Assembly: GCA_019421525.1 (NCBI GenBank)
Contig: JAHZFC010000035.1
Location: 1 to 14,976, forward strand
Direction of reading: 5' to 3'
Origin: Clostridiales bacterium
GTDB lineage: Bacteria; Bacillota; Clostridia; Oscillospirales; Oscillospiraceae
Length of the DNA: 14,976 nt
Part shown: piece after piece, positions 10,101-14,976 of the stretch
Layout of the letters: every line of letters starts with the position of its first letter
How positions within the stretch are numbered: position 1 is the first letter of the stretch
Position numbers and translations under genes: made by a program
Notes under the pieces: generated by a model
Told to the model about the DNA's origin: nothing
Database searches by the model: none
The model's input: the letters and a program-made list of their open reading frames with translations, nothing else

Positions 10101-11205
10101 GGTATTCCAGGACGCGGGAGGTGCCGTCCCGGTCAAAAGCGGTGAAGGTCTTGGTCAGCAGATCCACCTCCCAGACCCGCTGGGTGGTCTGGTCAAAGGC
10201 GGTCTGGAGCCGCTGGTTGATCTCCGCCAGCCGCTGTTCGCTCTCCTTGAAGCGGGAGATGTCGGTGGTGGTGACCATCATGACGGGGGCGGGCCCGTCG
10301 TGGTCGATGACCGCTGCCCGGATGTGCCACCAGAGCCAGCGTTCACTATCTCCGGAGATGACCCGGTGGGTATGCTCCACCGCCTGGCCCGCCTGGAGAC
10401 CCACCCGGATGGCCTGCTCCAGCGAGGGCAGGTCATCCGGGTGGATCAGAGCGGACAGGGGCACGGGGAGATGATAGGAGCGGGGCTCCGCCCCGATCAT
10501 GCGGCAGAAGCTGGGGCTGACATAGGTCACCTGGGGCACGGAGCCCATCTCCAGCAGGGCCACGCCGCTGTCCAGCTCCTTGAGCAGTCCGCTGAGAGGG
10601 ATGGCGCTGACAGGGCGGAAGCCGCTGCCCCTCGCCTCCTGGTAGGGGTCGTGGGACTTGAGGCAGAAGCCGTGCTTTCCCGCCTTTTTGGCCTTATAGA
10701 GCGCCAGGTCGGCCGACTGGTACATCCCCTCGAACTGCTGGCCGCCGCCAGACAGATAGATGCCCACACTGGCGGTCAGCTCCACCACTGGGCCGTCGCC
10801 AAGGGCCAGCTGGAGGGCCTGGCAGATCTTCATCCCCGTCTCCCGGGCCAGCTCCTCTGTGATCTGCCCGCACAGGAAAACGGCAAATTCATCTCCGCCC
10901 AGCCGGCCCACGATGTCGTTGGCCCGAAAGAGACCGGAGAGGAGCTGGGCCGATTTGCGGATCGCCTGGTCCCCCGCCTGATGGCCCAAGGTGTCATTGA
11001 CCTTTTTGAAATCGTCCAGATCCACGATGAACAGGGCGCAGGTATCCTCCGGCGCCATCTCTGCCAGGCGCTGCTTGATGCAATGCTCCACTGTGGCCCG
11101 GTTGAGCAGGCCGGAGAGGGCATCCTTTGAGGCGCGCCGCTGCAATTCCTCGAAGCGGTGGCGCAGGTCGTGGTTGGCTGACGGTGTCAGATTTGCTTGT
11201 CCCAT
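7111..11205 (-). CDS. Bifunctional GGDEF/EAL cyclic-di-GMP protein with multiple sensory regions
   Basis: A 1364-residue soluble protein. An N-terminal diguanylate cyclase (about 26-185) has an intact GGDEF (103-107) and the inhibitory RxxD (RAND, 94-97) exactly five residues before it. A PAS fold is likely at about 205-320, with a second PAS-like region about 340-446 and a possible third about 525-585. Residues about 590-755 and 955-1090 look like degenerate GGDEF domains, with YSVDQ and CEAEF where GGDEF should be. A GAF-like region lies at about 800-945. The C-terminal EAL phosphodiesterase (about 1110-1355) keeps EAL (1137-1139), Asn1196, ELEITE (1227-1232), LALDDFGS, VKLD (1279-1282) and AEGVES (1315-1320), so it should be active. 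It could make or break c-di-GMP depending on the signal. GAGGG lies about 7 nt before ATG; no membrane helices. A TATAAT promoter is found upstream. Confidence 0.95.
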   Translation of the reverse strand: MGQANLTPSANHDLRHRFEELQRRASKDALSGLLNRATVEHCIKQRLAEMAPEDTCALFIVDLDDFKKVNDTLGHQAGDQAIRKSAQLLSGLFRANDIVGRLGGDEFAVFLCGQITEELARETGMKICQALQLALGDGPVVELTASVGIYLSGGGQQFEGMYQSADLALYKAKKAGKHGFCLKSHDPYQEARGSGFRPVSAIPLSGLLKELDSGVALLEMGSVPQVTYVSPSFCRMIGAEPRSYHLPVPLSALIHPDDLPSLEQAIRVGLQAGQAVEHTHRVISGDSERWLWWHIRAAVIDHDGPAPVMMVTTTDISRFKESEQRLAEINQRLQTAFDQTTQRVWEVDLLTKTFTAFDRDGTSRVLEYRGMDFPARLIDSGRVHPNSAARFQSFAQELLRGRSQGYGHFILRRQDANSYGWAALSYRMLFDEAGQAVRAVGIVEDLSKSLSEQDADTPLRRPLPEGLLADLMARMRADLTRDTVEALWAEGKDLSAQVRETPCSRVLAQRREKILPGPGQDSFRASYDRDQLLQLFREGRRWLPAEYPRADGSGNIRWVRHVVHLTQDPLSGNVLAHIYLIRSDPLSQLEQALGRELARDAVTQLFAPEMAEKIAVSVFPARDPGRCGVVLLQIAGLTDQPHARCQAPDQMRHDIAVALSVALGGGCIPVQYSVDQLLLLFPSVPSTEDLRRQLYDAISFVRQVGQIPDVDALRFIAGAAVQPSADADYHGMLAQAARICQLWWNAASDTVAFSTEDEDYGWAQLQTDQKGDQVAVHSVEMERPLSADEKDVAFHCISSMLSADSLDASICGVLHTIGSYYQADRVYILMLVENCHAITMPYEWVSAHKQSIQQSVSGARLDRFPLLERCMAERAPVFLTRTRPISVRDNTSDDRPWHFTTFPLIRHDRVDGFLCIENSRQHPGDAALFSTLIPYMLRERERFQTSARAALAAEQLMELPDLRSYMETVYSLNSDRYSSLGVVCLDIPGMASINGSLGFEYGSKLLWYVSKTLTDVFGPSLLFRTCEAEFIAFCPNTTRQVFFGRCGRLRSILQRRYPKRVRMGRTWASGSFNGRALVDEARLDLQAGQDPADYRLEPPLSVQDIFPSVRAAAAADRLTVYFQPKIDMRTGALFGAEALVRGVEEDGTIVPPGQFIKALEERGSIRDLDLFVMEAALAQLDRWRAAGRPVIPVSVNLSRVTLLHPSTLASILAIQSRYPQIPAQALELEITESAGGLETSEVGKIVDRLRSCGLRLALDDFGSQYANLPLFTTVEFDTVKLDRSLIAELVGNPIDQMLIRDIVQICQARGTCCIAEGVESDEQIAALLDIGCRYAQGYHYDQPLPAEQFAEKYLRDNAPAEIQI

Positions 11206-11336
11206 ACAGATCCCTCAGATCGATGCCTGCACGAGAGCCCTCTGTGCCATGCAGGATAGGTATGTCTCCCGGACCGGCCCGCTTGTCCCGGAGGCAGGGC
11301 GGACGATCCGGCAGATCCGCCCAAGATCTTTCCATG
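11206..11336 (-). promoter_or_regulatory. Structured 5' leader of the GGDEF-EAL transcript
   Basis: Between the predicted start site near 11337 and the ATG there are about 130 nt with three hairpins: GGGCGGA (11297-11303) with TCCGCCC (11316-11322); CTCCCGGAC (11266-11274) with GTCCCGGAG (11285-11293, one mismatch); and CCTGCA (11226-11231) with TGCAGG (11250-11255). I do not recognise the conserved bases of a GEMM c-di-GMP riboswitch. Regulation by this leader is only a possibility. Confidence 0.35.
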
Positions 11337-11344
11337 TTATCCCT

Positions 11345-11353
11345 ATTATAGCA
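11345..11353 (-). promoter_or_regulatory. Extended -10 promoter for the GGDEF-EAL/CheB-CheR operon
   Basis: On the minus strand TGC is followed directly by TATAAT (plus coordinates 11345-11350), a perfect extended -10 element. No good TTGACA-type -35 lies 16-18 nt upstream, consistent with an extended -10 promoter. The start site would be near 11337. It lies downstream of a hairpin after the membrane GGDEF gene, so this operon can be transcribed separately. Confidence 0.6.
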
Positions 11354-11423
11354 CATCATAGCCTGAGATGGTATAGTGCTCAGCCAAAAATTTCAAGGTT
11401 TCCGTCGATGGACAGGAAAGACG

Positions 11424-11454
11424 AAACGCGCCGCAGATGCCCGTCTGCGGCGCG
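11424..11454 (-). terminator. Probable terminator of the membrane GGDEF gene
   Basis: CGCGCCGCAGA (11427-11437) and TCTGCGGCGCG (11444-11454) form a perfect 11-bp stem with a 6-nt loop, directly next to the stop codon of the minus-strand GGDEF gene. On that strand it is followed by TTTCGTCTTT, an imperfect U-rich tail. Some readthrough into the GGDEF-EAL gene is possible. Confidence 0.65.
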
Positions 11455-12582
11455 TCAGTGCCGGTCCAGCTCCCGGAGGAGACAGCGGCCCTTGCCCTCG
11501 GCCTTTGCCTGGTACAGGGCTTGATCTGCCTGCCCATAAAGGGCGTCGTAGGTGTCGCCGGGGCGGCTGGAGAAGCATACGCCAAGGCTGCAGCAGGCGC
11601 CCACATCCTGCCCCCGCCAGCGGATGCAGGTAATGTCACGGACCACCTGCTGGGCCGCCGCCTCGATCTGCCGGGGAGAGGCGCCGGCCAGGGCAACGGC
11701 AAACTCGTCGCCCCCGATGCGGCCCACTCCGACGGCCTCGGGGAAGAGGGCCTGGAGCTTCAGAGCAGTCTCCTTGAGGACGTAGTCCCCGCAGGGATGG
11801 CCATGGCGGTCGTTGATCGCCTTGAAATCATCCAGATCCAGGATCATCAGGGCGGTCTCAGCCCCCTGTCCCGCCTGGTTCAGGTGGAGCTCCACGCTGC
11901 GTTGGAAGGCAGTCTTGTTCAGCAGCCCGGTGAGAGGGTCTGTCTGGACCAGGGCCTGGAGCCGCTGGTTCATCAGGCCGATCTCTTTCCGCTGGGAGAG
12001 GGTGACCACAGCGTGGCGGCAGTTGGTCAGGGACACGGCCAGAGCCACGATGGAGGTGAAGGTCAGATTGAGCTGGTCCCCACTGGGCAGGCGGTGCCCG
12101 GCCAGGGCCATGAACAGACCATAGGCCGCCCCATAGGTGAAAAAGCTGTATCCGCTGGGCATCTGGATGAACACCGCCAGGCCCAGCACCGCCGTGATGA
12201 AGATGGTGGTCTCCGATGCCGGGTCTCGGTACAGATCATAGGCGTTGATGCAAACGTGCCAGAGCAGGGCGAAAAGGGCCATGGCATACTGGAGCGCCCA
12301 CTGTGCCCTGACCGGCGCCCGGCGAAGCCCCCATTGCAGCAGCAGGTAGAGGGCGGCGGCCAGCCACAGGGCACAGTACATGCCGAAGTAGATGCGGTTG
12401 TTCACCGTCCCCAGCTTGGAGTCGGACCAGAGCAGCACCCGGGCCATGTTGTACATCTCCATGCCGAAGATCATGATGCAGATCACCAGCAGGGACAGCC
12501 GGTCCTTTCGGATGGAGTCCTGCCAGAACTCCGGGCGGATCTCCGGCGGGATGCGCAGAAAATCGCGGATGTGCTTTCCCAT
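11455..12582 (-). CDS. Membrane-bound diguanylate cyclase (six-helix sensor plus GGDEF)
   Basis: A 375-residue protein that makes c-di-GMP from two GTP. After a short cytoplasmic N terminus, six hydrophobic segments are visible at about residues 29-52, 64-85, 95-117, 124-141, 146-162 and 171-189; no named sensor family was recognised. A short linker helix leads to a GGDEF domain (about 212-372) with DPLTGLLN (215-222), LDLDDFKAIND and an intact GGDEF at 290-294, so it should be active. The inhibitory RxxD position five residues before GGDEF reads PEAV (281-284), so product inhibition by the primary I-site is not expected. The start at 12582 is chosen because AAAGGAGG lies 7 nt upstream; the frame continues 43 codons further but without a comparable site. 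It is divergent from the LytTR regulator gene and shares its control region. Confidence 0.95.
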   Translation of the reverse strand: MGKHIRDFLRIPPEIRPEFWQDSIRKDRLSLLVICIMIFGMEMYNMARVLLWSDSKLGTVNNRIYFGMYCALWLAAALYLLLQWGLRRAPVRAQWALQYAMALFALLWHVCINAYDLYRDPASETTIFITAVLGLAVFIQMPSGYSFFTYGAAYGLFMALAGHRLPSGDQLNLTFTSIVALAVSLTNCRHAVVTLSQRKEIGLMNQRLQALVQTDPLTGLLNKTAFQRSVELHLNQAGQGAETALMILDLDDFKAINDRHGHPCGDYVLKETALKLQALFPEAVGVGRIGGDEFAVALAGASPRQIEAAAQQVVRDITCIRWRGQDVGACCSLGVCFSSRPGDTYDALYGQADQALYQAKAEGKGRCLLRELDRH

Positions 12583-12589
12583 AGGGCGC

Positions 12590-12597
12590 CCTCCTTT
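12590..12597 (-). promoter_or_regulatory. Ribosome binding site that fixes the GGDEF start
   Basis: AAAGGAGG on the minus strand ends 7 nt before the ATG at 12582. It favours this start over the ATG 43 codons upstream (12711), which lies inside the promoter region and would add a sequence without recognisable structure. Confidence 0.85.
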
Positions 12598-12673
12598 GTG
12601 AGCGTATCCCGAGCGCGGGCTGCCGCGGGGCCCGTGTCCCTCCTGACGGGAGGATCCGGCTGCCCCCAGCCAG

Positions 12674-12703
12674 TTGACAACGGGATACGAACCGTGGTAT
12701 CGT
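12674..12703 (+). promoter_or_regulatory. Candidate promoter for the LytTR regulator/kinase operon
   Basis: A perfect TTGACA (12674-12679) is followed after 18 nt by TATCGT (12698-12703), a four-of-six match to the -10 consensus. The predicted leader is about 110 nt. The -10 overlaps the tandem GTGGTATC repeat, so a regulator bound there would interfere with or activate it. Confidence 0.45.
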
Positions 12704-12709
12704 GGTATC
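12684..12709. promoter_or_regulatory. Candidate operator: tandem GTGGTATC repeat with inverted GATAC
   Basis: GTGGTATC occurs twice in direct tandem (12694-12701 and 12702-12709). Just upstream GATAC (12684-12688) is the inverse of the GTATC contained in each repeat. The cluster lies between the two divergent genes and on top of the candidate plus-strand -10, the expected place for a regulator site. Which protein would bind is unknown; it does not clearly match the AgrA/LytTR consensus. Confidence 0.4.
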
Positions 12710-12722
12710 ATAGATATAGCTG

Positions 12723-12728
12723 ATTATA
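12723..12728 (-). promoter_or_regulatory. Candidate -10 element for the membrane GGDEF gene
   Basis: A perfect TATAAT on the minus strand with no recognisable -35 at 16-18 nt upstream and no TG extension. The implied start site is near 12716, giving a leader of about 135 nt. An activator may be needed if this is the real promoter. Confidence 0.4.
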
Positions 12729-12822
12729 CCGCCAGATCAGGCTGTTATGGGCATCTGCGCAGAATTGGTCGGATCCTGCGTCAAATTGTCCGGCCCGGGC
12801 GGCCAGGGGAGGAGGTCATAGC

Positions 12823-13551
12823 ATGCTGACAGTGGCGCTGTGTGACGACGACCAGGAGCAGCTGGCCAAGATGGAGGGCCTGCTGGCGGATTATGGGGCC
12901 CGGCGGCCGGGGAGCGTGCTGCGCACGGCGGCCTTCTCCTCGGGAGAGGCCCTGCTGGACGCATGGGAGGACGGGGGCTTTGACCTGTATATCTTGGACA
13001 TCATGATGTCCGGGATCAGCGGCATCCAGACAGGCGAGCGGCTGCGGGAGATGGGCGCCTCGGGCGAGATCGTTTTCCTCACCGTATCCAACGAGTATGC
13101 CGCCGACAGCTACGGCGTGGGGGCCTTTTTCTACCTGCTCAAGCCGGTGGACCGGGACAAGCTCTTTTCCGTGCTGGACCGGGTGACGGACAAGCTCCGG
13201 AGGCGTCGGCAGGAGGGAGTGGTGGTATCCACGGCCGGCGGGCCCCGGCACATCCCCTTTGAACAGATCCTGTACGCCGAGCGGGCGGGCCGGGTCATGC
13301 GCTACCACTGCACCGACGGCACAGTGGACTCCCGGACCCTGCGGGGCTCCTTCCGGGAGACGGCGGCCCCGCTGCTGGCCGACCCCCGCTTCTATCTGTG
13401 CGGGGCCAGCCTGGTGGTGGACCTGGCCCATGTGACCGGGGTGGAGGGGGCTGCCGCCCTGCTGGACAGCGGCGAGACGGTCCCCCTGCCCCGGGCGGCT
13501 GTGGCGGCGTTCAAAGACGCCTGGGGCAAATTCTGGCTGAGGGGAGGGTGA
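12823..13551 (+). CDS. LytTR-type response regulator
   Basis: A 242-residue two-component regulator. The receiver domain (about 1-122) has the acidic cluster CDDD (7-10), phosphoacceptor Asp59 in YILDIMM, Thr87 in FLTVSN and Lys107 in LLKPVD. The C-terminal part (about 135-240) has the LytTR DNA-binding layout: an IPFEQILYAERAGRVMRYHCTDG core, then LRGSFRETAAPLLADPRFYLCGASLVVDLAHV. GGAGG (12811-12815) lies 7 nt before ATG. The histidine kinase gene follows after 7 nt, so the two form an operon. The domain pair matches AgrA/VirR-type regulators, which bind direct repeats upstream of target genes. The divergent GGDEF gene and its own promoter are natural targets to test; no target is known from the sequence. 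Confidence 0.95.
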   Translation: MLTVALCDDDQEQLAKMEGLLADYGARRPGSVLRTAAFSSGEALLDAWEDGGFDLYILDIMMSGISGIQTGERLREMGASGEIVFLTVSNEYAADSYGVGAFFYLLKPVDRDKLFSVLDRVTDKLRRRRQEGVVVSTAGGPRHIPFEQILYAERAGRVMRYHCTDGTVDSRTLRGSFRETAAPLLADPRFYLCGASLVVDLAHVTGVEGAAALLDSGETVPLPRAAVAAFKDAWGKFWLRGG

Positions 13552-13558
13552 ACCAGCG

Positions 13559-14830
13559 ATGCTGACAGAACCGGTCAGCTTGTGGATCATGCTGTATTTC
13601 ACGGTGCTGGGCACCACCATGGTACTGCTGTTCACGGAAAGCCGTTTTCCCCGCTGGCGGACCATCCTCATCGCCTACACCCTCATGGCCCTCCAGATGG
13701 GGGCGGAGGCGCTGGTCTACCACGTCTTTGGTCTGGAGGCTCTGGTGAGGGTCTACTCCCTGATGGTCCACCTGCCCCAGATGGCGCTGTTCATCTACCT
13801 CAGCCGGAACAGGGGCTGGCAGATGGTGTTCCATCTTCTGTCCGCGATCTTGTTCTGTTTTCTGATCCAGCAGGGAGCCGCTTTGGTCTATGCGGTCTCC
13901 GGCGGCTCGCTGTGGACACTGACCCTGACCTACGCGGTCCTGACTGCGGCAGTGTTCCTGTTTCTCCTGCGATTCCTGATCCCCCTGGCCAGGGCGGTCT
14001 TTCGGCAGGTCCATCAGGGCTGGTGGCTGATGTGCCTGCTCCTGGCCGGGCATTACGCCATCACCATCTATCTGATCCCCGGATATGCAGGAGTATCCCG
14101 GCTGGCCACGGTGATCAAGCCGGCGCTGTCTCTGCTGATGGTGGGAGTATATGCGGTATGTCTATACCTGCTCAACAGCCTCAGCCGGGAGCTGGAGGCC
14201 CAGCATGAGGCCACGGTGTCCGCCCTGCGGCTGTCCGGGCTCCAGAAGCGGCTGGTTGCCGTCCGGGAGGCTGAGGAGACCATCCGGATGGAGCGCCATG
14301 ACCTGCGCCACCGGCTCCAGGCCGCCCAGGCTCTGGTCCGGCAGGGGAGGCCCCAGGAGGCGCGGGCATTCCTGGATGACGCCCAGGAGCGCCTGGACGA
14401 GGCCGGGCCGGTGCACTGGTGCCGGCCCCCGGTGCTGGACGCGGTGTTCGCCTCCTACTTCGACCAGGCCCGGCGGCAGGAGATCCGGGTAGACGCGGAG
14501 ATCGTTTTGCCCGAGCAGCTGCCGGTGGACGAAGGGGAGCTGGCGATCGTATTCGCCAACGCACTGGAGAATGGGATCAATGCCTGCGCGCAGCTGCCAG
14601 TGGAGAGGCGGCAGCTGCGATGCAAGGTGATCTGCCGGCCGGGTCTCATGTTCGAGGTCGCAAACCCCTGTGCAGTCCCCGTCCGGCTGGATGACCGGGG
14701 GCTGCCGATCTCCGGCCGGGCGGGGCACGGCCTGGGCACCCAGTCCATCGCCGCCTTCTGCGCCAAGTACGGCGCTCTGTACCGGTATGAGATGGCGGAG
14801 GGGTGGATCACCCTGCGGGTCGTCCTGTGA
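13559..14830 (+). CDS. AgrC-like GHKL sensor histidine kinase
   Basis: A 423-residue membrane kinase, presumed partner of the preceding LytTR regulator. Seven hydrophobic segments are visible at about residues 6-25, 35-57, 66-81, 89-113, 118-141, 155-173 and 188-208, followed by a helical linker. The phosphoacceptor is probably His247 in RMERHDLRHRLQ. The ATP-binding domain has an N box (NALENGINAC, Asn338) and a glycine motif GHGLGTQS (389-396), as in GHKL kinases of the AgrC/HATPase_c_5 group. A GGGGAGGG ribosome binding site lies at the end of the upstream gene, with 7 nt between stop and start, so the two are cotranscribed. AgrC-type kinases sense secreted peptides, but no AgrD- or AgrB-like gene is visible here, so the ligand is unknown. 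Confidence 0.94.
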   Translation: MLTEPVSLWIMLYFTVLGTTMVLLFTESRFPRWRTILIAYTLMALQMGAEALVYHVFGLEALVRVYSLMVHLPQMALFIYLSRNRGWQMVFHLLSAILFCFLIQQGAALVYAVSGGSLWTLTLTYAVLTAAVFLFLLRFLIPLARAVFRQVHQGWWLMCLLLAGHYAITIYLIPGYAGVSRLATVIKPALSLLMVGVYAVCLYLLNSLSRELEAQHEATVSALRLSGLQKRLVAVREAEETIRMERHDLRHRLQAAQALVRQGRPQEARAFLDDAQERLDEAGPVHWCRPPVLDAVFASYFDQARRQEIRVDAEIVLPEQLPVDEGELAIVFANALENGINACAQLPVERRQLRCKVICRPGLMFEVANPCAVPVRLDDRGLPISGRAGHGLGTQSIAAFCAKYGALYRYEMAEGWITLRVVL

Positions 14831-14887
14831 CGGGGCGTAGGATCGGCCCCATCCAGGGCAGGGCATCACCACAGGTCGAACAAGAGG

Positions 14888-14912
14888 GAGGGCCGCAGAT
14901 ACTGCGGCCCTC
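14888..14912 (+). terminator. Hairpin after the kinase gene, weak terminator
   Basis: GAGGGCCGCAG (14888-14898) and CTGCGGCCCTC (14902-14912) form a perfect 11-bp stem with a 3-nt loop, 57 nt after the kinase stop. The plus-strand tail is AGCTTGTC, not a clean U tract, so termination may be inefficient. The remaining bases to the window end hold no recognisable gene. Confidence 0.5.
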
Positions 14913-14976
14913 AGCTTGTCAAAAAAGCCTCGCAGAGTTTGCGCCGTCAGGTACGAAGAAATTGAGATCTGTTTTC

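Noticed and set aside
8374..11130. 918-aa plus-strand open frame opposite the GGDEF-EAL gene
   Set aside because: It lies wholly antisense to a gene with clear domains, is rich in Gly, His, Leu, Arg and Val with no motifs, and is a product of high GC and codon bias on the other strand.
11206..11336. Cyclic-di-GMP (GEMM) riboswitch upstream of the GGDEF-EAL gene
   Set aside because: The hairpins are there but the conserved GEMM core bases could not be recognised by eye.
12694..12709. CRISPR-like or longer repeat array
   Set aside because: Only two 8-bp units in direct tandem, with no spacer structure; better viewed as an operator candidate.
12583..12711. 43-codon N-terminal extension of the membrane GGDEF protein
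   Set aside because: The extension overlaps the candidate promoters and lacks a ribosome binding site, while AAAGGAGG precedes the internal ATG at 12582.

Overview
The window reads as part of a high-GC Firmicute chromosome, most likely a gut Clostridia member of the Oscillospiraceae type (Flavonifractor, Lawsonibacter or Intestinimonas-like). This is an inference from strong AGGAGG-type ribosome binding sites, GC-rich codon use, the DUF4250 and TIGR04076 small proteins, and an AgrC-like kinase paired with a LytTR regulator. No species call is possible from the sequence alone.

Layout: (1) 1-2199 (+) is the 3' five-sixths of alaS (alanyl-tRNA synthetase), cut by the window edge. (2) 2200-2665 holds no convincing gene but is packed with perfect hairpins, including a 16-bp inverted repeat that encloses a second hairpin. 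(3) 2666-4409 (+) is a run of small genes: a SUKH-like hypothetical protein overlapping by ATGA with a 57-aa DUF4250 protein, a TIGR04076 protein, a 71-aa two-helix membrane protein of lower GC, and a HinT-like HIT protein. It ends at a perfect 19-bp bidirectional terminator. (4) 4507-12582 (-) is a signalling block read right to left: a six-helix membrane diguanylate cyclase without an inhibitory site; a 1364-aa protein with an N-terminal GGDEF and a C-terminal EAL domain, both with intact motifs, separated by PAS-like, GAF-like and apparently degenerate GGDEF segments; and, 18 nt downstream, a CheB-CheR-PAS fusion. (5) 12823-14830 (+), divergent from that block, is a LytTR response regulator and a seven-helix GHKL histidine kinase, the arrangement of Agr-type quorum-sensing systems but with no visible peptide or processing gene.

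How it may work together: the minus-strand block joins cyclic-di-GMP synthesis and breakdown to a stand-alone CheB/CheR methylation enzyme, and the divergent two-component system shares a 240-nt control region with the membrane cyclase. That region holds an 8-bp tandem repeat and -10-like elements facing each other. The most interesting candidate is therefore this signalling island, in which a peptide- or ligand-sensing two-component system could control c-di-GMP turnover and protein methylation. The architectures are seen in the sequence; the functional coupling is inference.
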